DNA from: Larix sibirica
Taxonomy: Eukaryota; Streptophyta; Pinopsida; Pinales; Pinaceae
Length of the DNA stretch: 11,777 nt
Reading direction: 5' to 3'
NCBI GenBank assembly: GCA_004151065.3
Contig: NWUY0300026888.1
Coordinates: forward strand, 1 to 11,777
Of the stretch, positions 1 through 9,223 are shown in pieces (the stretch's first letter is position 1; each line of letters opens with the position of its first letter). The position numbers and the translations under genes were made by a program. The notes below the pieces were generated by a model that ran no database searches, was not told where the DNA came from, and saw only the letters and a list, made by a program, of their open reading frames with translations.

Positions 1-589
1 CATCATTTGTAATTCTAGCTTATAATGATTCACCATTTGTTAGGTAAGCCACTGAACTAGGTGTACTTGACTCTGTAGGAAATTAAAATGAGGCGTTATC
101 TTGATTAAATACAAACACAGATCTAAACTATAATTTCATACTCTAAAATGCCTAATTTAAAAGAAGAAGAAAAAAAATGCATTGCCTGCTATTTAAGCTT
201 GCAAACCTAGTGTGCAACTTTGCCCTTAGATATAAGACAAAAGTGAAGTATCAACCTCAAAAATATACAACAACCATAAAATATAGAATTTTAATTACCT
301 TCTTCTTTGGAGTTTTTGCTAAATCCAAACTCATTAAGGAACAATGTTTGCTTTGACTTCAACTGATTTACACCCTCTGAGTAAATTACTTTTCTTCTTC
401 CACTCCACTACATTTATGCATTTACTCCCATCATTTAACATCAAGTCTACCTCTTGTTATATGGAAACAATAACTACAACATCTTAAGAAATCCTTAGAT
501 ATCCTAATAAAACAAAATATATAAAAGAGATGTGCATCCTCATACTTACTGTAAAAAGAATAATATAATAGTGAAAACAACTTTATCAC
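1..589. other. Anonymous AT-rich sequence, no gene seen
   Basis: I see no coding frame, RNA gene, terminal repeat or target-site duplication here. The stretch lies downstream (in minus-strand terms) of the decayed gene at 590-1882, so it could be its 3' flank or an intron, but nothing in the bases decides this. Confidence 0.5.
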
Positions 590-1882
590 CGCGCCATAGA
601 TATTTTCAAGCTTCTTCTAGCTCTCAAAACACAATGAATTGTATAATAGATCAAACTTGTAAATATTAGCATTTTGTTTCAAAAACTCTTCCGCTTCCTT
701 AGTCAGAACAAAGGAAGGGAATCTGTCAGTAGCACTCATCGCTTCCACTTTAGAAAGAATATAGTACACATCCCCTTAAACTTATGAATATGGCTTAGTA
801 CTGGGATCGATAATTTTACCACATATCAAACTTGTAACATATATTTCCAATTCCCTGGCAAACATTTATGTTTATATTATGTTTTAAATGAAATGTAGGT
901 GGGAAATGTTTCCTCAATTATTACATATTCCCAACGAGGAAAAAATTCTATTATATAAAGATGGAAATGGCATTGTAAGCATACTTCTCAGTTAAGGGGA
1001 CTTGGACACTATCAGGAATCCCTCCAAAATCATAATTGACTATATTACTTATGTTCCCTCCGGACATGATCAAATTACAAACTTTTTCTTCATTAAAATC
1101 AAGATATTCAAGAAATGCATCCATAACATTTCTATTCAAAGCTTCTTAAGGTGGATGTGGAAACTGCTTGGGAATATCCCTCAAGGATTTTCGAAGTTTT
1201 ACCAATCTCGCTCTCTGCAGAAGATATAGTAGCATAAAGACAACTATTATTAAGAATGTATATCATCTCAGTTATTGCCAAGAAACTAGAAATGGATCGA
1301 TTAAAAACACAAATGACCAGACAACAAAGTGAGTAAACATCAATACAATCACTGAAGAGGCCTTTGCATATGGTAGGAGATATTTAAATAAATAAACACA
1401 CTACTCCTTTGTTTGATAGTCTCCAAAACTCATGTTTATGTGAAGAACTAGACCGTCTTCATTTGATGTATCCAAACCACATTCAATCTTCAAACCATAC
1501 AAGCATAAGAAACGTTTATCCAATGCATTATCAATACCCAAATATACCTTCTTCCTTTCAACATAACCAAGATTATCTCCACCATCCCTTGGTCCAATTT
1601 TTATCATTTCTCTATCACAACAAGACATTTTACAAATTTCATAACAACCTTTCACACTTTCATCAATTCCCTCAACATTTCCAACCTTTGTTCCAAAAGT
1701 ACATGCAATAGTTTTCTCCTTGCAAAAATTACTCTCTGACATAATTGCTTTCTTCTTCCATCAAGATGCAATCATGCCCATCTAAAAATTGGTTTCTAGT
1801 TGATGCCTTGGGAAAATTACAGTTAAGGTGGGAATTCTCAATAATCCATAATCCATATTCCAATAATCCATTAATTTTTTTC
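590..1882 (-). pseudogene. Decayed multi-exon plant gene remnant, family not recognised
   Basis: Three blocks on the minus strand read like protein, not noise, but none is intact. Block A (about 1882 down to 1729) follows an acceptor-like TTAGCAG and encodes a frame containing [15 protein letters not shown], then hits TAA at 1729-1731. An overlapping frame (1742-1401, 113 aa, containing [13 protein letters not shown] and [15 protein letters not shown]) continues the coding character, which suggests a frameshift. Block B starts after a good acceptor (TATATCTTCTGCAG, exon edge at 1214), reads SLRDIPKQFPHPP, meets an in-frame TAA, and continues in the same frame as NRNVMDAFLEYLDFNEEKV and later YDFGGIPDSVQVPLTEKYA to a stop at 951. 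Block C starts after TTTAAG (edge at 774), includes SKVEAMSATDRFPSFVLTKE and FLKQNANIYKFDLLYN, stops at TAG (617-619), and the same frame then continues with KKLENIYGAV. Stops sitting inside otherwise coherent frames argue for a pseudogene. The splice phases of B and C do not join cleanly at the sites I can see. I could not name the family. It could instead be a real gene with sequence errors. Confidence 0.4.
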
Positions 1883-2082
1883 CTGCTAACAACCCAATTT
1901 GTAACTCAATCCAAAAGCACAACCAATAGAAATTAAGGTGCCATAAAAAATATCAAATATATGCATGCCTAGTAATTTCAATTAAGAAAGAGTATTCCAC
2001 ATAAATACTATTGGATATTGTTTTAAAAATAAATGATTGTGCACATTAGAAAACTTGCATTCAAGGCTAGCCTGTTGGGGTG

Positions 2083-2149
2083 TAGACTAGCCGGCAAGCC
2101 CATGATATGATAAGACACTTTGCAAAAAGGAGGTCTTTGGTTCAAACCC
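2083..2149 (+). promoter_or_regulatory. Internal RNA polymerase III promoter (boxes A and B) of the SINE
   Basis: Box A is TAGACTAGCCGG at 2083-2094, fitting the TRG-NN-AG-NN-GG pattern with one deviation. Box B is GGTTCAAACCC at 2139-2149 and fits the consensus fully. The 44-bp spacing between them is in the range used by tRNA-derived SINEs. Confidence 0.75.
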
Positions 2150-2190
2150 AGATAAACCATGCTTCATTGTGGTGGGCCCTGTGGATGCAC

Positions 2191-2269
2191 CTAGGGGTAT
2201 AGTGGTAGCAGACAAAATCGACCTCGTGTCACGTGAGTACGAGACCGCCCCAGTTTTCGATTCCCCTAG
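2191..2269 (+). repeat. tRNA-like second unit of the SINE, resembling tRNA-Asp
   Basis: A perfect seven-pair acceptor-like stem closes this 79-nt unit: CTAGGGG (2191-2197) with CCCCTAG (2263-2269). Inside are a D-arm-like TATAGTGGTAGCA, an anticodon-loop-like TGTCACG in which GTC would be the Asp anticodon, with flanking CTCGT/ACGAG pairing, and a box-B-like TTTTCGATTCC (2254-2264, 9 of 11 to consensus). The TATAGTGGTA and TGTCACG pieces recall plant tRNA-Asp(GTC); this comparison is from memory. It is not a functional tRNA: the T-stem does not pair well and it sits inside the SINE body. A chance resemblance is less likely because the pieces occur in the right order and spacing. Confidence 0.55.
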
Positions 2270-2293
2270 TTAAAAAAAATGCATTCAAGGCTA

Positions 2294-5246
2294 AAAATTC
2301 AACAAGCTGTTGAAAGCTCAAATAAATAAACCACAAATATAATTATAGACTCATAATCCATAGTATACAATTTGAAGTATCAGTGAGAGGTAATTAAAAC
2401 AAAATGGAATAACCTTGCTAGAAGATCAATGCTAAAATATGGTTGAAGCCTTTTCCGCCAATTTGCGTCTCTTTTTTACTTGCTCTATAGTTTAACAACC
2501 TACAGAGGTAATGTTCTCGAGATCTATGTTTTGTATGCCTATATCTATGGGAAATATCATGATGAAGGTAAGATGTAATATTTGTTTTGGAACAACAAAC
2601 AATGGAATTTTGATGACCTATAACTATTGTTTATGATGGCTAACAGTGGTTTGTGGATGCAACTTTGTGGTTATACAACCGAGTTTTCTTCACTCCATTC
2701 CATTTTGTAGCTTTGAAATAGCAATGTGTCAAATGTTGGGATAATTCTGGACATGATTTCACCTTCTAAAATCCTAATTGTTGGATCTGAGCTAATTCTA
2801 GGAAACTATCAACTCTCCTAGGAATTCTTGAGGCAATAAATAACAACGATGAGCAACCTAATCCGCATGAGAAGCAAACCTGGTCTATTTCCATGCACAT
2901 TTGGGAATGGAAAAGGACTATTCTGGGTGGTTAAGCCAATTTCCAACCCTATTTGACCTTCATACAATAGTAATAAAGCATTAATGGTGATCCTCGACCA
3001 TAAATCATTAGTAAAACATTATCATATCTAGTTCTCACAACAATTTGGGCACCTCTTGGGTTTTGAAATCAATCTTCAAACCCGTTTTAGTTCTTTCTAG
3101 TAGAATTTGGGGAATACATGTGCATAAAGGAATCAATAAACCATACAAACTAGTATCCTTGGGCGGATCTGGACATATTTCAACCATGTTTTATCCTTCG
3201 AACAACATTCTGGGCAGTTCTGTGCACAACAAAGGTGAAATGTTATGAAACCTTCACCATTATAATCAAACAAATATTTTTTGGGTGCAAACACCACCTC
3301 TATTAGGAATTAGGATATTGGTTTTCTAAGTAAAAATAATCTTCACAACTCAAAGGTAAATTGTGTGCAAACTATTCATAATCTTGTATGCTCCCACATC
3401 CATGAAAATACTCTTTTTCATCATGCATTTAAGCTATTCACAACCCTCATTCAACATGTCTTCAATTGTAGCACATGTTCTATTTTTATTTTTGTTTATG
3501 CCTGGAAGCTACAGGAAAAATCACCAGTATGCTACAACCAATGTATTCGTAAGTGCTCTTAAAAAATGACAAAATAAGAAGATATGAAAGCCAAATAAAC
3601 AATACAACAACTAGAGCTACCAACAAATTTGTATATTGTCACATACATGCATATACTCATGCAAGGCATCATGATGGAATGTTATTTTTTAGTATTCGAA
3701 CTGATATCCTTCCTAAGCCTATTCTTCCATAACTAGTGGCTCAAAGGAATATGGTTTAACTCTATTATGATGTGTTTCAAGCATGCATGGAGTTAGACTA
3801 TCCTTCATAAAAACCATTCCAGTCAACAGTCTTAACAATGCACAAGAATTGAAATGGCTACCAACAATCTAAGTATCAATGAAAATGGAAGATACAACCA
3901 TATATTGCTTGTTTTAAATGGTTATTTTGAGTATATGAAACAAAGTATGGATGGTCAACCAAAACCAATACTGGGCCAAGAATACAAACTTTTTAAAATC
4001 CCCTTAAAACTTGTGAAGGTGTCATCTATATGTGAGCATTGGGGTTTAATTTTAGCCCATTTTAGTTAATGGGAAATAAAAAAAATGCATGTCTATGCAT
4101 GTCCGTAGTATTGAACCAAGGATTATTTTGAAGCTCGTGGCAAATAGGGAAATCAACGGGTTACAATTCACAGGAGTTAGGGTAAAGAAAAATAATCAAG
4201 CTATGCCTAAAAGCAATGTATTTGTGTATGCAACAACAAAAGGTAAAAAATATATTTAGTGGATATGAAATTATCTCATTTGTTTTTTTGTGTCGATGTG
4301 TATTCCTTGTAGTTGTGTTATCCATGGTAGACTAAGATCTTCATCCAAAATGCTTCAATTGGAAAGAAAAATTTCACTTGAAAGAGTCCCCTAAATGATC
4401 ATTCAATCTATGCATATAATGACTGTAGAAAAAGGCCGTTTTCAAGCAAAGAATGCATGAATTTCCTACAATAAATCCAAGAATACAATACAAATAATTA
4501 ATTCCTTCATTGCCAACTTGAAAAATGCATTATTTTTTCCATTCTTGGTTACCCACAATTTGATGAAAAACACCATCAAAGAAGATGTTATGGTTGGCTC
4601 TCATGAAAATGGTTTTATTGTAAAATCATCATACAAAATGTAGTGTAGTTTCTTTCCAAACTAATAGATTTGATCAGCCCAACACATCTCCTTTCCTTGA
4701 CGTGGTCATATTCTTGCAGAGGAGGGTTGCAATTGCACCAATTGAGAGAGTTAAGAGATGATAAGGGTAAAGCTAGGGGGAACATCTATACTTGGATGGA
4801 GCATCATGACAACAACATGCGTATTGATGGTTAGAATCAGTAGATAAGGCCAAAACTGAGCACTCCATAAGGCCTAAAATCATTACTTCAAAGGGTTATG
4901 TTGTTTATGTATATTAAGTAGTAGATTGTTGGTTCAAGGGTCGTTGTTATGTTTCTGCCTGCAAGGAGTCAACACAAATCAACACATTGCCAGTCATGCA
5001 TAGTGCTATGGCACTCAATAACCTACCAATCTACCAAATTCATCATTTTTAAAGGTGTTCCCTTCTTTTCTTTAAAATGTGATTTGCCTATAATCAGGTT
5101 AACTCTACAATCCACTTGTCAAAAATGCTTTACCTATTACACAAGTTCTTGGACACATAAGGATTTACCTAAAACTTAAGATGAGGGAATCTAGACCCCT
5201 CTTACACCACCATGACTCTGCCCCACCCTTGATTCAACACTTCCTC
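2294..5246. other. Anonymous non-coding sequence with no supported gene
   Basis: Open frames here are short (76 codons or fewer), lack recognisable motifs and show no consistent strand. I see no LTR ends, terminal inverted repeats or tRNA-like boxes. One 62-nt exon-like scrap at 2506-2567 is reported as a finding only. The region could be intron or intergenic DNA, or retroelement sequence too decayed to recognise by eye. Confidence 0.5.
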
Positions 5247-5462
5247 CTAGCCTTTATTAGGGCTCATCGATTCTCCATATGTTATCTTTGTTCCAACATA
5301 CATGGTTGTAATGTGTGGAATCAACAAAGGTATATCCTTTCTCAGCTCTTTGTATAATGTTGGAGATCTTTGTGTAGAGAAAACCAAGATGGAATCATGC
5401 ATCATGTAGTCTACTTCCCATAATGCATTAAACCGAAGCAACAATATGTTCTCTTGGTCTTA
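5247..5462 (-). pseudogene. Short protein-like frame, unknown, probably a fragment
   Basis: The minus-strand frame is open for about 70 codons from just after a TAA near 5464 to a stop at 5247. It contains stretches such as EVDYMMHDSILVF and TMYVGTKITYGESM whose mixed composition is more protein-like than its surroundings. There is no ATG near its start and no family motif I can recognise. It could be an exon or gene fragment, or a chance open frame; the evidence is weak. Confidence 0.15.
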
Positions 5463-5464
5463 AT

Positions 5465-6566
5465 GATTTACCTGCCATCACGACATTCAATCAATAAGAC
5501 ACAAAGGCTAATCCTGAAGTTTATATCCAGCAAGTGTGCCAGAGAAGACTATTTATGGAAAATAAATATATAAAGAAGATATAAGGGATACCAAAACAAT
5601 TTTTTAGTATAGAAATTGGCCGGTTGGTTCCTCATGCGCCTGGTTATAGCTTCAGAAATTGAAGAAGTATGATTTGCAAAGAGGTCAACCCTAAGGATAG
5701 CAAATCAAAAAGCACTATTGATTGAAATAGATAAACAAGAGAGAAATAAGAACACATACAAGATATTACCTCCGTGTCAAATTCCCCGAAATCAATAGAG
5801 ACATTTATGTATGTTATTTCTTTGACCACTTCCATCAATAAACCATGTCAATCTGCAGTTTCTATGCAAAGTAAGCTATAAAATGAACATGTTCGTAATT
5901 GCTTGGTTGTATCCCTATTTTTTAAATTATTAAAATCATAACAAGCCTTGCATATAATTTGATATTGTGAGAAGCAAGAATACAATACGTTCATCTAACA
6001 ATCAATCAATCAAGAGATATGAATGGATGACATAAAACATTTGCACTAACATCCAACCAAACCTTGGGATTTAATTGAGGCGTTTGCCCCTTTGAAGAAA
6101 CAAGAAGTTTAACAATGTTATGGCCTAATCCGGATCAAACACCATTAACAATCCAAAGTTCAAGAAAATGTAGCAAATGGTAATAAAAAAATTAAATGAA
6201 ACGTGGAAGAAGGGACCAGGAACGATAAATACTTGGCTAAACTTGCAGGTATGGAGAGTTTACTTAACCTAATCATAAGCTCGATGGAGTCTGAAGAACT
6301 CCTTGCACGCTGAGTCTGAAATCAATTGATGGAAGCATTCATCTAGATCTCAGTCTATGACGGGAGATTCACCAAGATTATTGTTTATCACTGAACTTTT
6401 GATGTCCTGTTCTACACATTAAAAAAAACTATTTAAAAAATCCCTAAATCTAACTCAATTTTCTTCTCCCTTCCAAATTTGGGTCGAATCCAAAATTGAA
6501 ACTCCTCAAAATGAAAATGAATTACTTTATTATATTTTGTTTAGTATTTTTCTATATGTTATTGTA
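5465..6566. other. Anonymous AT-rich sequence
   Basis: Nothing convincing is present. The only coding-looking piece is a minus-strand stretch at 5835-5770 (MEVVKEITYINVSIDFGEF) ending at a splice-donor-like GAG/GTAATATC, but the same frame has a TGA immediately upstream and no partner exon could be identified. Confidence 0.4.
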
Positions 6567-6730
6567 TTTTTTTAAATGTGGTTCACCGGTGTCATGAGCT
6601 ACATCCACATAAAGATTAACAGACACTCGCTATTCATGGAGAATCAAGGTATCCCCATTGTCCATCATAAGTTAGATTTGAACCTGGGTGGGGAGTGTCA
6701 CAACCAAAGCTCCCAACCAGCCAATCTAGG
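6567..6730 (-). mobile_element. Probable tRNA-derived SINE, minus strand
   Basis: Read on the minus strand, this segment has a box A-like TAGATTGGCTGG (plus 6728-6717), then 32 bp later a box B-like GGTTCAAATCT (plus 6684-6674, 10 of 11 to consensus), then about 100 bp of tail region ending in seven A (plus T run 6567-6573). Order, spacing and A-tail match a short SINE. Its box A differs from that of the SINE at 2056-2293 at three of twelve positions, so the two may share a tRNA-type head, but their bodies are not alike. I could not find a clean target-site duplication; only a short TGTTAT is shared by both flanks. It is therefore older than the first SINE, or its edges are slightly different from those given. 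Confidence 0.5.
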
Positions 6731-6732
6731 AT

Positions 6733-6783
6733 TTGTTATAAATGTACTCTCTTATAGGCACAAAGATGTGCTTGTTATAAATG
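6733..6783. repeat. 12-bp direct repeat TTGTTATAAATG, two copies
   Basis: TTGTTATAAATG occurs at 6733-6744 and again at 6772-6783, separated by 27 bp, just outside the head of the minus-strand SINE. The origin is unclear: it may be a local duplication or the scar of a small insertion. Confidence 0.5.
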
Positions 6784-6809
6784 AATAATAAATGATACAT
6801 TTGAACAAT

Positions 6810-6830
6810 GTGATTATATATATATAGTTG
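6810..6830. repeat. Short (TA)n microsatellite
   Basis: A run of alternating T and A of about six units lies at roughly 6814-6826, within very AT-rich DNA between the SINE and the A-tailed insertion. Confidence 0.6.
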
Positions 6831-6967
6831 ATCGCAATAAATAATTAAAGGATATTTAATAATAGTAATAATTATATTATCATTTCTTAATGCTAAATAT
6901 TATTAGATATAGAATATTTTCTTTGTTTTAAAGGATGTTTTATCTTCAATCTATTGAAAGTATTAGT

Positions 6968-7268
6968 AGATGTTGATGTCTAAGTGGTTTCTGAACTATA
7001 CTTGTTTTTTGATTATATGCCCAATGTTTGAGGGCATTATTTTTTGGGACTAATGCTATTTTGAGGTATGATTGATATTAGTCTACAGTCATTTTTAATA
7101 CACAAATATATATAATAAAATATGGAGGACAACATCCTGGTAGCTTTGATATTTCTCTCAACAGAAATATGTGGAAGATACAATTGTATAGTTTATGTAA
7201 AAGTGTTATATTTCAATTAATATAATGCATGTTTTTTTTGGGAAAAAAAAGATGTTGATGTCTAAGTG
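6968..7268 (+). mobile_element. Short A-tailed retroposon-like insertion with 18-19-bp flanking repeat
   Basis: AGATGTTGATGTCTAAGTG is found exactly at 6968-6986 and 7250-7268 (18 bp if the first A of the second copy belongs to the tail). The roughly 263 bp between them ends in GGG plus eight A directly before the second copy. That is the signature of target-primed reverse transcription: a plus-oriented insert with poly(A) tail and a target-site duplication. No box A or B, terminal inverted repeat or coding frame is visible inside, so it is probably a 5'-truncated LINE end or a retroposed transcript, not a SINE like those nearby. A chance local duplication is possible but does not explain the A-tail position. 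Confidence 0.6.
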
Positions 7269-8280
7269 TTTCCATTTTTTTAATATAAAGTTTTATATAA
7301 CAAGTATTCTTACCTTTTTATTTTGGAGGATATATTCTTGACATTATCATGAGTTGAAGAAAGGACATCATAGATTTTAAAGTTTTAAGCAAAATTGTTG
7401 CATTGAGAAAGGATCAATTCATCATAAGTTAATTATTTTTGGAGCATTTGTTGATATTACTCTTAAATTGAATTTACTTTGGCTGTGACTCCAAGTGATA
7501 TTGGAAATTTGATTCTTTGGAATGTAAGGGAATTGTTGTCTTTGTTCATAGTAATCATGACATTGGTAAGTTGATTGACTAATGCGACAACTCTTGTCAT
7601 TAGGATGACAAAAAGTGATATTTGTAATTCGCTTCTTGATCTCAATATCGAGAGTCTTCATGTCCATTGTGTATTCAAATATTTTATCAGTCAATAATAT
7701 TTTGTCAATAGCGACATTTTGATTTTAATTTCTATTGATTCTATAAGGGTCTCTTTTTTGTAGTTTGACTTCTAAAAACATACTAATAGTTTTGACTTTT
7801 AAAAACATATTAGTTTCAATTGAATTAGTGGATGTTTCTTTGTGGAATTTCGAGATTGATATTTTGTTACATTGTAATCCATTATCTTTGTGACGTTTGA
7901 TTGTGACTTTTTAAATAGAAGACAATTTTGTTTTTGTTTAGTAAAATTATGTCAAAGTATGTTAAGCAACAAATTCCCCAAAAGAGCNGGGCACTTGTGA
8001 ACTAATGTGGCTTCTTCTTCAAAACATTTTAATATGTGAAAAATGAAAAGATTTAGAAAACCATTCTTGCCATGCAAAACATGATATCAAGTTTCAAAGT
8101 TCAATTTTGTTCATTATTTTCATCCCAACCTCTTGCGTGATGATAAAAACATGAGAGTTCAAGAATTGAAAATCCCTTTAAGCAATTACTTATGAAAATA
8201 ATGAAAGTAATCAAACAAAATTCGAGCAAAAAACAAATGTAATATTATGTGCATTTGCTACCTCCTTCCACAATGAAAAC
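7269..8280. other. AT-rich non-coding stretch containing one ambiguous base
   Basis: Overlapping open frames occur on the minus strand between 7422 and 7694, but they are open in more than one frame at once and have no motif, as expected in AT-rich DNA. One undetermined base (n) lies near 7988. No RNA gene or element boundary is visible. Confidence 0.5.
7761..7813. repeat. Tandem duplication of a ~27-bp unit
   Basis: Two adjacent units are similar: TAGTTTGACTTCTAAAAACA and following bases (7761-7786), then TAGTTTTGACTTTTAAAAAC and following bases (7787-7813). They differ by a few substitutions and one inserted T, so this is a small, somewhat decayed tandem duplication with no evident function. 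Confidence 0.65.
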
Positions 8281-8934
8281 CTTCAAGTAATAGATAGACC
8301 CTTTTACATTGTTCAAACACCATTCAAGTAATTTCAAGCATGCAAACCCTTTTTTCCAAAAATTCTCATTCAAGCAAACAAGTAAGCATTTTTATCAATT
8401 GTTTAAGCCAATTTTCCAAGAGGCATTCCTTTCTAGTTCTAAATATTTTCAAGTAAATTAAAACATAGGAATGCAATGAAATATTTGTTTTAAAAGTATA
8501 AAGCGCTGGCAAGTAAAAGGACATAAGTATTCAAGCATTATTCCTCTTTTCGATGTTGAAATCACTCAAAACAAGAAAAGTATTTGAATCATTTTCTTAA
8601 GAGAGCTTTCAAGATTGAAATCCTTTTCTGGTTCTTGTGTCTTAAAGCATGTAATCTTTTCTTCGGTAGTGTATTATTTAAGCAATTAAAATATTCCACA
8701 ATTTATTAAAAGATAAACCTTCAATAAACTTTGACTCAAGAAAGCATTCAAGGAAAAAAATTAAATGCCTAAGCACTCGACATTCAAGTAAGCATTCAAA
8801 ATAATTTTTTTCATCAAGTCCAAGTAAACTTGAAAATGCAATCTTATTTTCTTTGGATATGCAATCAAATATACAAACACTCAAAGAAACAAAGATTATC
8901 CTTCTACCAATCATCCAATCGAACATTCAAGCAA
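8281..8934. repeat. Field of degenerate ATTCAAGYAA motifs
   Basis: The decamer ATTCAAGTAA / ATTCAAGCAA or a close variant appears repeatedly on the plus strand: around 8281, 8322, 8332, 8368, 8378, 8447, 8529, 8746, 8782, 8819 and 8925. The spacing is irregular, so it is not a simple tandem array. It is more than I would expect by chance for a ten-base word, even in AT-rich DNA, and the purely plus-strand orientation is notable. It may be a worn satellite-like repeat or part of an older retroelement. The open frame on the minus strand at 8926-8678 is a by-product of these repeats. Confidence 0.45.
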
Positions 8935-9223
8935 CAAGTCTACATGCAATCTTATTCCTTCGGCTCTCATGATCTTCAATCTATTTAAAACAAAACAATA
9001 TGTAACACCCCATTTTGACCCTAGAATGTAATTGTGTAACTATGATAGAAATGGATAGAATCCAAACATGAATGGTTCAATGAGACCAAAATAATGTAAT
9101 TTTGTGCATTTTACATTTAATATAAAAATGCACGACTACTGTAGAACAAGAAGGACAAAGATGAGATGGGGGGCCATCTTTCCACAAGGAGGAGAGAGAT
9201 TATCCCAAGCCTATGATTAGAGG

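Larger units (their letters stand above)
2056..2293 (+). mobile_element. Complete tRNA-derived SINE with 14-bp target-site duplication
   Basis: A perfect direct repeat, TGCATTCAAGGCTA, stands at 2056-2069 and 2280-2293. Between them is a 210-bp body ending in eight A (2272-2279), so the insertion is plus-oriented. The head has a polymerase III box A (TAGACTAGCCGG, 2083-2094) and a perfect-looking box B (GGTTCAAACCC, 2139-2149). Around box B a five-pair T-arm can be drawn (TTTGG with CCAGA, one G-U). The second half, 2191-2269, is a further tRNA-like unit. The element has no coding capacity and must have been moved by a LINE-encoded reverse transcriptase; that is general SINE knowledge, not visible here. 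The intact duplication and tail suggest a fairly recent insertion. It may lie in an intron of the minus-strand gene remnant, but that is inference. Confidence 0.85.

Noticed and set aside
1409-1711. 100-codon plus-strand frame rich in His, Gln and Ser
   Set aside because: It mirrors the more protein-like minus-strand frame of the gene remnant and looks like its shadow.
2191-2269. Functional tRNA-Asp gene
   Set aside because: The T-arm does not pair properly and the unit lies inside a SINE with a target-site duplication, so it is a derived remnant.
4920-4945. GGTTCAAGGGTC resembling a polymerase III box B
   Set aside because: No box A at a proper distance, no A-tail and no flanking duplication.
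6576-6788. 70-codon plus-strand frame
   Set aside because: It is antisense to the probable SINE at 6567-6730 and has no motif.
7422-7694. Two overlapping minus-strand frames of 90 and 60 codons
   Set aside because: Both frames are open at once in AT-rich DNA and neither shows a motif.
8678-8926. 82-codon minus-strand frame rich in ECLLEC-like stretches
   Set aside because: These stretches are simply the reverse translation of the CATTCAAG-type repeats.
8281-8934. CRISPR-like array
   Set aside because: The repeats are short, degenerate and irregularly spaced, and the DNA is eukaryotic in character.
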